Assembly: GCA_964640055.1 (NCBI GenBank)
Contig: CAZXFH010000008.1
Coordinates: 24,882-88,881 of the forward strand
Reading direction: 5' to 3'
Length of the DNA stretch: 64,000 bases
Source: CAZXFH01 sp964640055
Lineage (GTDB): Bacteria; Fidelibacterota; UBA2242; JAFGTP01
Made by a program: the position numbers and the translations under genes. The notes beneath the pieces were generated by a model. The model saw only the letters and a list, made by a program, of their open reading frames with translations, had not been told where the DNA came from and made no database searches. This document shows positions 17,623 to 27,981 of this stretch, piece after piece (the stretch's first letter is position 1; every line of letters begins with the position of its first letter).

Positions 17623-18375
17623 TTAATCATTATTGATCAGTTCACTCAAACGCTGGGCATTCTGCACAGCGTAAGCCTGCATATCATTGTTAAAATAACA
17701 ATGAAGCGCTTTTAAGTCGTGTTCTGCATTTAGCTGGTTGATCTTCTCTGACCATTCGCGCAGCTGTTTGTCCGAGTATTGAGAGGCATAGGCTTTTTCC
17801 GGCCCATGAAATCTGAAATAGGCAATATCAGCGGTAACAATCACCTCAGCAGGCATATCCAGTCCTGAAACCACACAAAAGGCAACGTTATATTTTCGTA
17901 ACAGCTGATAGACAGGATCCTGCCACCAACTGGGATGCCTGAACTCGATTACATTTTTTTCATCCGGGTCCAATACAGTCAAAAAGTTTTTTAATCGCTC
18001 CATATTTTCTTCATTATTCTCAAAAGAAGGGGGTGCCTGAAACAGGATGCAGCCCTTATTCTGGGCTAACAATTGGGTCAGATCATAAAACCCGGTCACC
18101 AGATCGCCCACATCCTTAAAGCGTTTGCGGTGGGTAATCTGACGGTTGGCCTTCATAGTCATTTCAAAGGTGTCCGGTAATTTCTTTTTCCAGCCCTGTA
18201 ACATATTTTTAAAGGGAAACCGATAAAAAGACATATTCAGTTCCACTGTGTTAAAATGTTGGGCATAGAAGATTATCCACTCTCTCTTTGCAAGGTCCGG
18301 TGGATAAAATTTTTCAACCCAATGCTCATAGCTCCATCCACTGGTACCAATCAAAATATTTTGCTTGTTACTCAT
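17623..18375 (-). CDS. DUF72 (YecE-like) family protein
   Basis: A 250-residue soluble protein of the DUF72 family, a TIM-barrel-like fold of unknown biochemical role. The family start is clear: ILIGTSGWSYEHW, then FYAQHFNTVELNMSFYRFP, followed by FEMTMKANRQITHRKR, GCILFQAPPSF, VIEFRHPSWW and YFRFHGP, which occur in this order in family members. Length is normal. It is the first gene of a likely pair with the Fpg/Nei glycosylase 30 bases downstream. No strong ribosome-binding site is visible before the ATG. Confidence 0.9.
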   Translation of the reverse strand: MSNKQNILIGTSGWSYEHWVEKFYPPDLAKREWIIFYAQHFNTVELNMSFYRFPFKNMLQGWKKKLPDTFEMTMKANRQITHRKRFKDVGDLVTGFYDLTQLLAQNKGCILFQAPPSFENNEENMERLKNFLTVLDPDEKNVIEFRHPSWWQDPVYQLLRKYNVAFCVVSGLDMPAEVIVTADIAYFRFHGPEKAYASQYSDKQLREWSEKINQLNAEHDLKALHCYFNNDMQAYAVQNAQRLSELINND

Positions 18376-18812
18376 AGTATAACCTACTGTTTTATAATCT
18401 CTTTTGTAAACAAGTTAATAAAAACAAAAGACAATTTCAAAAATACATTCTGACCAAATTTGTATTCCGAATGCAGTATCTGTATTCATTTGTTCAGCTC
18501 TGTCAGCAGTTCATTGTTGGGATAAAAAACACGCGATTGAGGTTGTCTTAGCCCTTCATTATCGTGATGCTACTCTGGATGTTGCAAAAAAATTATACGC
18601 ACAGTCTTATTCCTGACGACAAAATCCGCGGAATTAGAGAACGAAAAGGCCCGGTTTTGTCTTATTACCGGACAATAATGGTGCCTATGGTAGAATTAGG
18701 CAGTGTTGATCCCGGCGGGAAAGGAAACATTCAGACGGGCAAGCTGCTCATTTATCATCAGCCAGGTATCCGAGAATTCCCGGAGGTTTGGTCAGATGCT
18801 ATCGAGTCAGCT
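18376..18812. other. 437-base stretch with coding-like fragments but no intact gene
   Basis: This gap lies upstream of the DUF72 start and downstream of the GHL10 stop. On the plus strand two adjacent frames look protein-like: an open stretch from 18422 to about 18600 (HCWDKKHAIEVV, ALHYRDATLDVAKK) with no ATG, and from 18564 a second frame (IPDDKIRGIRERKG, YYRTIMVPMVELGS) that runs to 18884 inside the GHL10 gene. They would join if one frameshift occurred near the A7 run at about 18583. I recognise no family. It may be a decayed gene or chance. The part next to 18375 should hold the DUF72 promoter, which I cannot pinpoint. Confidence 0.3.
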
Positions 18813-21800
18813 CTATTTAAGCAGCAGCATCTTGCGCGTGATTACTTTCTGCTCAGCGATCAGCTGATATATATAGTATCCTGAAGCCATCTGGCTGCCG
18901 TCAAACTGGACTCGGTAGTTACCGGGTTGATAGGTTTGGTTGACCGGTTCTGAAACCACACGTCCCAACAGATCATAGATCCTGATCTGAATGATACTTT
19001 GTCGGGGCACACTGAATTGAATCGTGGTAATGGGATTAAAGGGATTGGGGTAGTTCTGTCTGAGTCTGAATTTCTCCGGAAGGTGCCTCTCCACAATACC
19101 GGAAGCAGGATTGACAGTCAGGGTAAAATGGGTTGTATCCGCTAGTTCACCGATCCCAAAATCGCGTACAATTAGCGTGATACCTACCTCTCCGGTAAAA
19201 TTTTCATCAGGAACCAGATAGACCTGAGAGCCACTGGTACTGCCCATGACTTTATACTCAATAACGGAGGTATCGGCATAAACCAGGATCTGGTGGGTAT
19301 CATTTTCATCCGGATCGCTCCAGGTGGGTCGAATGGCAATATAACCTCCCGCGGTCATCGTAGTATCTGCCAATTCATCCAAAACCGGCGGATGGTTTTC
19401 CGGTTGCTGTCCCTGCGTTTTTTTGACCAAGCGTAAATTATCAAAATAAAGTTCACCGCTGACAGCGCCATCCTCTGCCCAGGTGAGCTGAATACTTTCC
19501 ACCTCATAATAAGCCCCGTCCATCAGGCCGTCACCAATCCAGCTACCAACACTGCTGGTATCACCGAGATCCCATTCAACAAGTCGCCATCCTACCCAAT
19601 CAAGCGTGATCCACTGGGATACTTCGGCAATATCGTCACTGGGAATACTCCCGTCACTATCATGTTGATAAAGAGAAAACCGGAGTTGGTTTTGACTGCC
19701 GTCGCCGTAGACATAGCATTGTAAAATATAGCTGGTGTCGATCTGTACTTCAGTCGGTGCCCCATCTTTACAGTGTTCGCGCAGAAAATGGTTGCTGGCC
19801 TCAGGATCCCACTCGTATCTCAGGCGGGCACTCTTCTTTTTATCATCATTAAAAGCAGAGGCCGGTCGGTAGTTCCCGCGGTTATAATTAAAAGATGATC
19901 CGGATTCAAGGATACCGGTCGTGGAACCACTGAAGCCCGGATCTTGCCAATTACCAGCGCCGGAAAAATCATCCAGGATTTCCACGGTGTGATAATAGTA
20001 ATCTTTGGTCTGGAAAGTAAAATTAAGCGGCTGATCCAACTGATTACCATTGGTATCGCTAACTGCATCTGAGATGATCAACTCAGCACTGCTATTGGCC
20101 AGCAGCTGGGCATAGGATTTGACATTCAGGAGGGATTGATTATTATAAGTGGTCAATAAGGGTTCAACACTGAGTTGTTTACCATTATTGATTAACTGCA
20201 CGGTATTTTCATTAACCGTCTCCGGATCCACCAGTTCATCAAATAAAACCGTCCAGACATTATCCAGGTCATAATTGGTAATATCATTATTGGGATAGGA
20301 AAATTCCACCATCGGTCCGCTCAGATCTACTTCATAGGTATGAAATGTCACACGGTAAGCATCACCGGGAATACCATCCCCATTTCCGTCCAGCTGTTTG
20401 CCATTCACATCCCGGATATCGGCGGACAGAGTCAAGCTATAAGTGCTGTCAAATTCGAATACCGTGCCCATATCCAAATGCAGGGTTTTAAAACCGTCTT
20501 CCCAGATATATCCATCAATTTCCACAACCGGGTCAAAGACTATATTCCCCCTAACAGTACTGGTATCAATATTTTTAGAAAATCCTATCTTAACATCAGT
20601 GTTGTAATCAACAGAATCATTATCTCCCGGCAGAGACCATACCACGGTGGGCGCAAAGGAAGGGATCGGATCGCCCTGTATAATATTTGAGGTAACGGAT
20701 TCATTCCAGTAACGGTTCAGACTGGTACTGCCATAGTAATAGATATCATCATAGTCCTGGGTACCCGGAAAGCTATCCGCGATGGTGTAGGCGGTATTCC
20801 CAAAATGAAGATCAATAATCTGATCAGTAGCGGTATCAATAACCGCATCGGTTGACCGATAGACTGCAAACCAGCCCGCGGTATTCTGGGTAGCATCGGG
20901 TGTGATTGTCAGCTCATAGTGCAATGAATCGAGTTTATTGATAGCGATAGAAGGGCTCGCCGGCGGCGTTCCGGAATAGACATTGCGAATTTTGGTTTTA
21001 TTTTCAAAAAAGGTGTTGCCGGCTTCTTCAAAATACTGATAGCCTTTCCAGCTGCCATAACTGAAGAATTGAAATCCATCCAGCCAGTCAACTGTACGGC
21101 AATCATTTACAATCTCCGGATGACGTTTCCAGATATTATTCTCTTGTAAAATATAGGAGCCGGGTCCCGCACTGAATAAGCGACCGGCATCTATGCCCGG
21201 TTGTATCCAATAGACCCATGAATCACTACCGCCGCTATCGAGCATATAGACGAAACCGCTTCCGGTAGTCCAGTGATAATGCATGGGGGTTAACTGCTCT
21301 ATATAGCCTTCATTGAACCACAAGCCGGCATCCTGATATACGGTCTCATAGCCTTGCCAGCCGCCCCAACGGTAGCGTCCCAGAGCAGCTACTGAAAGGC
21401 GAATCCAGGGTTTCACCGCCTGAATTGAATCATGCAAGCTCTGTACAAATTCGGTCACCGACTCGCGCCACCATGCTTCCCAGCTGCCGAACCCGGTCGG
21501 TACTCCGGAACTGTAAGGATGATCTACGTCGTACAGATAGCGACCACTCTTGCTTTGCTTTAGTTCCTCTAACAGTTCGGGAGGGATCATACCATCCAGC
21601 ATGCGATGCTCATCCAGACCGCTGGCTATCTTCCGGGCCTTTTTGGAGCTGCTGTATTCATTCCAGCGCACATAATCCAGATGAATCCCATCAATATCAT
21701 AATTATTGACAATTTCCATAGCCACGTCCCGGGTGTAATCCCGTACCGCTGCCAGCCCCGGACTGACCGCCCGGTGTTCGGTCATGGCATTGCCGTCCCG

Positions 21801-22199
21801 ATCCCGGCAAACCCATTCCGGATGTTCTGCCGCGGGAGCGCCCGCGTGGGTGCTGGAAGTTTGAAAGGTATTAAACCAGGCATGCACCTCTATACCGCGT
21901 TTGTGGGCTTCCTCAACTACAAAGGCCAGCGGATCAAAACCAGGATCCGTATAGTTCACATAATAGCCCCAGGGTTCATAACTGGATGGATAATAAGCCG
22001 TTCCACCCTGACGTACCTGAAACAGAACAGCATTCATATTGGCTTTTTGATGATTATCCAGGATTGATTTGATCTTGACACTGTCGCAATTATGTTCCCA
22101 GGTAATGACCCAGGTGGCCCGAAATTCCTGATTATTCTCCTGTGCTATTATCCATGAACATAAACACAGTAGTAATAAGCCTTTTAATCCGGATCGCAT
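18813..22199 (-). CDS. T9SS-exported GHL10 (DUF187) glycosidase-like protein with Ig-like and sorting domains
   Basis: An 1128-residue secreted protein. Order: signal peptide (about 1-19); a GHL10 barrel of about 350 residues starting EFRATWVITWEHN and including FQVRQGGTAYYPSS, HAWFNTF and DGIHLDYVRW; Ig-like segments, one resembling bacterial Ig-like domain Big_5 (YNTDVKIGFSKNID) and another near FDELVDPETV; a jelly-roll-like carbohydrate-binding region about 740-915; a cadherin-like segment; and a type A T9SS sorting domain from about 1045 (FRLRQNYPNPFNP to the terminal RKMLLLK). GHL10 proteins are thought to act on polysaccharides such as peptidoglycan or exopolymers; the substrate here is unknown. 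The start has GGGGAGG four bases upstream. It is divergent from the barrel-protein gene at 22470. Confidence 0.88.
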   Translation of the reverse strand: MRSGLKGLLLLCLCSWIIAQENNQEFRATWVITWEHNCDSVKIKSILDNHQKANMNAVLFQVRQGGTAYYPSSYEPWGYYVNYTDPGFDPLAFVVEEAHKRGIEVHAWFNTFQTSSTHAGAPAAEHPEWVCRDRDGNAMTEHRAVSPGLAAVRDYTRDVAMEIVNNYDIDGIHLDYVRWNEYSSSKKARKIASGLDEHRMLDGMIPPELLEELKQSKSGRYLYDVDHPYSSGVPTGFGSWEAWWRESVTEFVQSLHDSIQAVKPWIRLSVAALGRYRWGGWQGYETVYQDAGLWFNEGYIEQLTPMHYHWTTGSGFVYMLDSGGSDSWVYWIQPGIDAGRLFSAGPGSYILQENNIWKRHPEIVNDCRTVDWLDGFQFFSYGSWKGYQYFEEAGNTFFENKTKIRNVYSGTPPASPSIAINKLDSLHYELTITPDATQNTAGWFAVYRSTDAVIDTATDQIIDLHFGNTAYTIADSFPGTQDYDDIYYYGSTSLNRYWNESVTSNIIQGDPIPSFAPTVVWSLPGDNDSVDYNTDVKIGFSKNIDTSTVRGNIVFDPVVEIDGYIWEDGFKTLHLDMGTVFEFDSTYSLTLSADIRDVNGKQLDGNGDGIPGDAYRVTFHTYEVDLSGPMVEFSYPNNDITNYDLDNVWTVLFDELVDPETVNENTVQLINNGKQLSVEPLLTTYNNQSLLNVKSYAQLLANSSAELIISDAVSDTNGNQLDQPLNFTFQTKDYYYHTVEILDDFSGAGNWQDPGFSGSTTGILESGSSFNYNRGNYRPASAFNDDKKKSARLRYEWDPEASNHFLREHCKDGAPTEVQIDTSYILQCYVYGDGSQNQLRFSLYQHDSDGSIPSDDIAEVSQWITLDWVGWRLVEWDLGDTSSVGSWIGDGLMDGAYYEVESIQLTWAEDGAVSGELYFDNLRLVKKTQGQQPENHPPVLDELADTTMTAGGYIAIRPTWSDPDENDTHQILVYADTSVIEYKVMGSTSGSQVYLVPDENFTGEVGITLIVRDFGIGELADTTHFTLTVNPASGIVERHLPEKFRLRQNYPNPFNPITTIQFSVPRQSIIQIRIYDLLGRVVSEPVNQTYQPGNYRVQFDGSQMASGYYIYQLIAEQKVITRKMLLLK

Positions 22200-22469
22200 A
22201 AAACCTCCCCTTCAGAAATATTTTTTCGATCATTCAAAATATTCTTTGGTAAAAAATCATAATAATTTATATAAAAATTGCTTTTTTTATAAGTAAATCT
22301 AAAAATTTTTTATTGCTCCTCTTAAAGCCTTCGGACCCTATCTGACATTTTAACCGATGTGTGGCCCTTGTGCAAACTAATTCTTTTTCTTTTTAACATT
22401 AGCCTTTAAATTGTCATTAAGGTTACATTCCGATCTTTGACGATCAAATAATATACAAAGAGGCAATAA

Positions 22470-23123
22470 ATGCTAAAGATTTCCACGCACAATAAATTAA
22501 TATTTATACTGATCTGTTGTTCCTTCGGTACTTTTCTCCAGGCCCAAGATACAATTGCTATCGACGAGCCCAAAGCTCAATATCGAGGTGTATCACTTAT
22601 TCAATCCAGTAATGGGACCGGCATGGGCGGCTTTTGGGAAATCGCCACTCCCAATTCAAATCGATTTGGTTTTCATATTAATTTGCTGATGTTTCGGGGT
22701 GATAATGATTATCCGATTTATGATTATTATACCGGCTTAACCTATGAGCGATCCGATAAAAGGCGTTTGACGCTCTTACCGGCCTATGCAACCTATAAAA
22801 AAATGTTATTTGTGGATCAAATCGCCAATAATTTCCGCCCTTATCTGGGTATATCTGCCGGTCCGACTGTGGCTTTTGATCCTCCGAATATCCCTGAATT
22901 CAACACCCGTTGGAAGAAAATGCAGGTTAAATATACACTTAGTCTGCGCACTGGTCTGGGACTTGACTTTCTTTACGGACCCCACACAATTGTTTCGCTA
23001 TTCATGGGGTATAATTATTTGCATTTTTTACAAAATATCGATGCCGCCCCCAATGAGCGTTACGAGGCTAAAAAGAACTTTAGCGGACTTATTATTTCCA
23101 TTAGTGTTGGAAAAAAATACTAA
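22470..23123 (+). CDS. Predicted outer-membrane beta-barrel protein
   Basis: A 217-residue protein with a signal peptide ending in FLQAQD, then alternating hydrophobic and aromatic strands separated by polar turns (YRGVSLIQSSNG, GFHINLLMFRGDNDY, YTGLTYERSDKRRLTLLPAY). The end, FSGLIISISVGKKY, is strand-like. Length and pattern suggest a small eight-strand barrel. No family is recognised. An AGAGG element precedes the ATG. It lies 42 bases upstream of rsmE on the same strand, behind a 270-base AT-rich divergent intergenic region that should contain promoters for it and for the GHL10 gene. Confidence 0.6.
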   Translation: MLKISTHNKLIFILICCSFGTFLQAQDTIAIDEPKAQYRGVSLIQSSNGTGMGGFWEIATPNSNRFGFHINLLMFRGDNDYPIYDYYTGLTYERSDKRRLTLLPAYATYKKMLFVDQIANNFRPYLGISAGPTVAFDPPNIPEFNTRWKKMQVKYTLSLRTGLGLDFLYGPHTIVSLFMGYNYLHFLQNIDAAPNERYEAKKNFSGLIISISVGKKY

Positions 23124-23165
23124 ACAGCTCGCCCTTATTTAACTCTTTAGTTCTGGTTTCAATAA

Positions 23166-23900
23166 ATGCACGGTTATCATTTTTTCGTTTCCCCGGAAAA
23201 TTTTAAAGGCAATCGGGCTTATCTTATCGGAAACGAATTTTATCATTGTTGCCACGTCCTCAGAAAAAAGCCCGGTGACCATATCATCATCTTTGATGGA
23301 GTGGGACATGCTTACCGGACCGCCATAAATCACATCGAGAATAACCAGGCAATAGTCGAACTGATTGAGCCAATCGCTGCTGCGCGCCCCTTCTCTTTTA
23401 ATATATCTCTGGGATTTGGTCTGATTAAATCCCGGGCCTTAGATACTTTGATTACCCAGGCCAGTGCTTTAGGGGTCAACGACTTATTCCCACTGAAAAC
23501 GAGACACGGAGTCAAACAGAACTTTAAAAAAGAACGGTATTCTAAAAAAGCGTTGATGGCGGCAAAACAGGCCGGAAATTATTGGCTTCCCCAAGTCCAT
23601 TCGTTAACGGACTTGTCAGTTTGGCTCCCTAAGGTTAATCCACAGACTATCAGGATCATCGCTTTGCAAAATACGATGACAACCCTGTGGGATATTTGGG
23701 GAAAAAATAAATTGAGCAGGGATATAATACTGCTTGTCGGACCTGAGGGGGGCTGGCATAAGACTGAAATTGAACAGACCCAAAAGGCTGGGTTTATCCC
23801 GGCCAATATTTTTCCCCTCCGCTTGAGAAGCGAAGTCGCAATCACAACTTTAATCGCCGAACTATATATGATAAAATTAAAGGAGAAACAGCATGGCTGA
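23166..23900 (+). CDS. rsmE: 16S rRNA (uracil-1498-N3)-methyltransferase RsmE
   Basis: A 244-residue SPOUT methyltransferase that methylates U1498 of 16S rRNA using S-adenosylmethionine. The N-terminal PUA-like part includes HHCCHVLR-type residues (FYHCCHVLRKKPGD) and FDGVGHAYR. The C-terminal trefoil-knot SAM site shows LLVGPEGGWHKTEIE and the closing PLRLRSEVAITTLIAE segment, both diagnostic of RsmE. Length is typical. The gene overlaps the HIT-protein gene by 8 bases, indicating translational coupling. Confidence 0.95.
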   Translation: MHGYHFFVSPENFKGNRAYLIGNEFYHCCHVLRKKPGDHIIIFDGVGHAYRTAINHIENNQAIVELIEPIAAARPFSFNISLGFGLIKSRALDTLITQASALGVNDLFPLKTRHGVKQNFKKERYSKKALMAAKQAGNYWLPQVHSLTDLSVWLPKVNPQTIRIIALQNTMTTLWDIWGKNKLSRDIILLVGPEGGWHKTEIEQTQKAGFIPANIFPLRLRSEVAITTLIAELYMIKLKEKQHG

Positions 23901-24240
23901 GAATTGTATCTTTTGTAAAATAGGCCGGGGTGAGATGAAAACGGATTTATTATATGAATCTGAAGAGATCTTAGCCTTTAACGATATTAATCCGCAGGCA
24001 CCGGTGCATATTTTAATTATACCGAAACGGCATATCCCCAAGCTACAGAATCTGGAAAAATCAGATACACCCCTTGTCGGTGAAATGGTCCATATTGCCA
24101 CCCAATTAGCCCATCAACAAGGGCTTGAAAAAAAGGGCTACCGATTGGTGATTAATTGTGGTAAACACGGCGGCCAGGAGGTTGATCATTTACATCTGCA
24201 TCTGTTAGGCGGTCGGCAAATGCAGTGGCCCCCCGGTTAA
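23893..24240 (+). CDS. Histidine-triad (HIT/Hint) nucleotide-binding protein
   Basis: A 115-residue cytoplasmic protein of the Hint branch of HIT hydrolases, which act on nucleoside phosphoramidates and related AMP conjugates. The zinc-type cysteines near the start (CIFCKIGRGEM), the DINPQAPVHILIIPKRH strand and the catalytic triad motif in HLHLHLLGG near the C-terminus are all present. Length matches the family. AAAGGAG precedes the ATG inside the end of rsmE. The stretch of 194 bases behind it, before smc, is AT-rich and holds no recognisable gene. Confidence 0.95.
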   Translation: MAENCIFCKIGRGEMKTDLLYESEEILAFNDINPQAPVHILIIPKRHIPKLQNLEKSDTPLVGEMVHIATQLAHQQGLEKKGYRLVINCGKHGGQEVDHLHLHLLGGRQMQWPPG

Positions 24241-24434
24241 TCTATAACGACCACTATTCCTCATCTCAATCGCCTGCAAAACACTAGGTTATAACCCAAA
24301 ATTTATTTTTTAGATGCGCTTCAATTGGCTTATATTTAGACGATGAAATTGGAACTACATGTAATTCTAACAGTAGTAAATATTGTACAGTTTAACGGAT
24401 GAATTTTATTTTATTAGCTGAGTTTTATAAATAA

Positions 24435-27400
24435 ATGTATATATCTAAACTTAGTTTATACGGATTCAAATCTTTTCTGAAAAAATCAGATGTGGTTTTT
24501 GATAAGGGTATTACCTGTATCGTCGGACCCAACGGATGCGGCAAAACCAACATTGTGGATGCCATTCGCTGGGTTATCGGAGAACAAAAATCAAGTGTAT
24601 TACGGGCAGACCGTAATACAGATGTTATTTTTAATGGTACAGCCACCCGGAGACCGGTCAATCTGGCCGAAGTATCCCTTACGATCCATAATGTAAGCGG
24701 AAAAGTCCCGATTGATTATACGGATATTGTGATATCCCGACGTGTCTATCGTAATGGCGAAAGTGAATATTTCATTAATAATAATCTCTGCCGCCTCAAA
24801 GATATCACCGACCTTTTTATTGATACCGGAATGGGAGCCAATGCCTATTCAATCATTGAGTTGAAAATGATTGAAGATATTCTCAGCGAATCACCGGATG
24901 AACGGAAACGCCTCTTCGAAGAAGCCGCCGGAGTGAATAAATACCGGGTCCAGCGCAAAGCCGCCCTGCGTAAATTGGGTGCTACTCAGGACGACCTTAC
25001 CCGCTTGAATGACATTATCGGCGAAGTCAGCTCGAAAGTAAAAAGTCTGAAACGTCAACTTCGACGATATGAAAAATATCAGGAGACTACTAAAAAATTA
25101 GTGCAAGCCGAATCCCGGTTGGCTGCTCGTCGTATCTATCAGCTACAAACTTTATTATCCCCTATTGAGGAGGAATTGCAGCAAAAACAGTCAAAATCAG
25201 ACCAGGTGAAAGCGGAACTGGCAGAACAGGAAGCAGCATTTCAAAAGCAACAGGAGCAATTTAATATCATTGAAAATGATCTCCAGACGAAAAGCGGTTC
25301 CCTGGAGCAATTAAAAACTCAAAAAAATGAGTTGCAAACCGAAAACCTGCTGCTGAATGAACAAATCCACAATGTTGATCAGCAGATCAAACGGTTGGAA
25401 AAGAATATTGACAATGCCTCTCAGGAAATAAACCGGGTTAAATCCCAAAAGGAGCATTTAAGGGAGGAACTAAGTGCGGCTTCTGTAGAACTGGAAAAAA
25501 GGCAGGATCTGTTCAAACACCACTCACAGGAATATGAGAAAATCGATCAGCAAGTCCAGAAAATCAGCAGTGAACTTGGGGATTTACGGGACCAGCGCTA
25601 TGGATTGGTCAAGGAACAGGCTAAGTATTCCGCTCAATATGATCATTTAGAAGAGAATATCCAGCAGAGAGAAGCGGAATTGTCTTCTGTTGAACAACAG
25701 TTAAATCAGAAGCAGACGCAATTACGTCGGCTTAACGCTGCTCAGGCTGACCTGCAGCAGGAACGTGAGCAAATTTCTTCCCTTTTAGCCTCTGTACAAA
25801 CGGATCTAGAACAAACTCAACAACAACATGCCGACTTAATTCGACAAGAACAAGATCTGCTCGCAGAACAGCGCACACTTGAATCTAAAGCAGACAAATT
25901 GGCCAATAAAATCGAATTTTATCAGGGGATAATTGAATCCAAAGAAGGATATAGTCCCGGATTGCAGTATGTTCTGGACAATCTGCAAGAATTTCCCGGA
26001 GTCAAAGGAGCCCTCTCTGATCTATTATCTGTCGATCCCAAATACTATCTGGCGGTGGAAGCGGTCATTAAAGACATTTCAAGAATGGTGATTGCTGAAA
26101 ATAGATCAGCCGCTTTATCCACACTGGACAAGTTAGCAGATTTAGGAAAAGGACGTATCTCTATCATCCCACTGGATCTTTCTTTTAATGGTCAGAAGGG
26201 CCCTTCGGTCGATCACTCCGGTTTAAAGCCGCTATCTGATTTTATCAGCTGCAGTACACAATTAGCGCCCTTAAAGAATTTTCTATTCCAAGGTGTTTTC
26301 ACTTGTAGTGATAGTCAATTTAATGAGCTGATCAGATCATCGCAATTAACGGAATTCGCTATTGTCTCTGATAAAGGCCGCCTCAGAGATAGTTCCGGCT
26401 TTCTGAGCGGCGGATCCGTGCCTGCAGAATCCAATGTGATCATTGGTCGCTCGCAAAAGTTATATGAACTGGAAAAGCAATCCGACCAAATTGAGCGCGA
26501 AAACCAGGCCCTTAGCAGCCAGCTGAAACAACTAAGGAAAAACATTGAACAGACACTGACTGAACAGCAAAAACAGCAGCAAGCGCACAAGACACACACT
26601 GTCAGCTTACGCGATAAAGAAGAAGAGTTACGCGCAGTCGAGCAGGAAAAGGGCCATATTAATTCCCTATTAGATAATCTTAAAGAAAACCGGGTTAACA
26701 TTCAGGTTGCACTGGATAACTTTAAAGAACGCTTATCCCGCAAGGATCCTGAGGCAACGCGTCTAACAGGAAAAATACAATCCCTTGAGCATCGTATTGA
26801 AGATAAAAACAGGGAATATGAAAAAATCGAGCAACATTCGAATCAGGAGAATCAGAATTTACAGCACCTCCGTATTGAGCTAATCAAACAGGAGAATAAA
26901 TATCGGAATATAAAGGATTCACTGGCCGCTGCTGATAAAAGAGTAACCCAGCTCGAAAAGGAGCGGGCAGCCGCGCTTCAAGAAAAGGAAGACGATTTAT
27001 CGAAAAAAACAGAAGTTGAACACCAATTGGCCGAAAATCATAAAAAATTGTCCGCTAGCACTCATAAGGTTGATCAGGCGTCTGCAAATCTCGAAAAAGT
27101 ACGTCGCCAATATCAATCTCTGAGAGCTCAAATGCAAAATCTCAATGAAACCATATATCAATCACGTCACACGCGGGACATTCTGGCTGATAAGATTAAA
27201 AGAGCCGAATTAGAGCAATCCAAGTATATCGCCCGCGAGCAGGAAATTCGATCTGTACTCTCAGAAAAATATGAACAGACCTTACCCGAAAAAATTGAAG
27301 GTGAATTACCTTCAGAAGAGGCGGCCCAGCAAAAGGTACAGAGATTGAAACGGCGTATCGAGAAAATCGGGATGGTCAACATGGCAGTTAAGGATGAATA

Positions 27401-27959
27401 TGAAACCGAAGCCGACCGTCTGGGATTTTTAGAAGAGCAGCGGGACGACCTGCTTGAATCAGAGACTACTTTACAGCAGGTTATTTCACAAATCGACAAA
27501 ATTGCCCGTCAACAGTATACTGAAATCTTTGCAAAGATAAAACAGAACTTCAAGCGTACCTTTGCCATCTTTTTCGACGGAGGGGATGCCGATCTTAAAC
27601 TGGTCGGCGACGAAGATCCTCTGGAGGCGAATATTGAAATTTTTGCCTGTCCCAGCGGAAAACGCATGCAATCTCTTAAAATGTTATCCGCAGGTGAAAA
27701 AGCCCTAACCGCCATTGCCTTACTGTTCGGTATCTACCAGGTAAAGCCCAGTCCCTTCTGCATCCTGGATGAAGTTGATGCACCGTTGGATGATAAAAAT
27801 ACGCAACGATTCACTAACGTCATCAAAACTTTTGCTCAGGAAACACAATTCATTATGGTTACCCATAACAAACTCACCATGAATGTCGCCGATTCACTAT
27901 ACGGTGTAACCATGGGAGAACAAGGTGTCTCCCAGATCGTTTCCGTAAAGTTGGATTAA
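24435..27959 (+). CDS. smc: Chromosome segregation/condensation ATPase SMC
   Basis: An 1174-residue SMC protein of the expected size. Walker A GPNGCGKT is at residues 31-38. Two long heptad-rich coiled coils (about 170-500 and 670-1000, many Gln/Glu/Lys) flank the hinge (about 505-655, GYSPGLQYVLDNL to the GFLSGG segment). The C-terminal head has the ABC signature LSAGEKAL near 1084 and Walker B FCILDEVDAPLDD near 1110. It forms a dimeric ring that organises and helps segregate the chromosome; partners ScpA and ScpB are not in the window. The GWxTD gene follows after 22 bases. No clear ribosome-binding site precedes the ATG. Confidence 0.97.
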   Translation: MYISKLSLYGFKSFLKKSDVVFDKGITCIVGPNGCGKTNIVDAIRWVIGEQKSSVLRADRNTDVIFNGTATRRPVNLAEVSLTIHNVSGKVPIDYTDIVISRRVYRNGESEYFINNNLCRLKDITDLFIDTGMGANAYSIIELKMIEDILSESPDERKRLFEEAAGVNKYRVQRKAALRKLGATQDDLTRLNDIIGEVSSKVKSLKRQLRRYEKYQETTKKLVQAESRLAARRIYQLQTLLSPIEEELQQKQSKSDQVKAELAEQEAAFQKQQEQFNIIENDLQTKSGSLEQLKTQKNELQTENLLLNEQIHNVDQQIKRLEKNIDNASQEINRVKSQKEHLREELSAASVELEKRQDLFKHHSQEYEKIDQQVQKISSELGDLRDQRYGLVKEQAKYSAQYDHLEENIQQREAELSSVEQQLNQKQTQLRRLNAAQADLQQEREQISSLLASVQTDLEQTQQQHADLIRQEQDLLAEQRTLESKADKLANKIEFYQGIIESKEGYSPGLQYVLDNLQEFPGVKGALSDLLSVDPKYYLAVEAVIKDISRMVIAENRSAALSTLDKLADLGKGRISIIPLDLSFNGQKGPSVDHSGLKPLSDFISCSTQLAPLKNFLFQGVFTCSDSQFNELIRSSQLTEFAIVSDKGRLRDSSGFLSGGSVPAESNVIIGRSQKLYELEKQSDQIERENQALSSQLKQLRKNIEQTLTEQQKQQQAHKTHTVSLRDKEEELRAVEQEKGHINSLLDNLKENRVNIQVALDNFKERLSRKDPEATRLTGKIQSLEHRIEDKNREYEKIEQHSNQENQNLQHLRIELIKQENKYRNIKDSLAAADKRVTQLEKERAAALQEKEDDLSKKTEVEHQLAENHKKLSASTHKVDQASANLEKVRRQYQSLRAQMQNLNETIYQSRHTRDILADKIKRAELEQSKYIAREQEIRSVLSEKYEQTLPEKIEGELPSEEAAQQKVQRLKRRIEKIGMVNMAVKDEYETEADRLGFLEEQRDDLLESETTLQQVISQIDKIARQQYTEIFAKIKQNFKRTFAIFFDGGDADLKLVGDEDPLEANIEIFACPSGKRMQSLKMLSAGEKALTAIALLFGIYQVKPSPFCILDEVDAPLDDKNTQRFTNVIKTFAQETQFIMVTHNKLTMNVADSLYGVTMGEQGVSQIVSVKLD

Positions 27960-27981
27960 TTAGTTTGAAGGAGGAATTCAG

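Noticed and set aside
20340..20690. Open frame of 116 codons on the plus strand inside the GHL10 gene
   Set aside because: It lies wholly inside a well-supported coding region on the other strand and has no recognisable domain.
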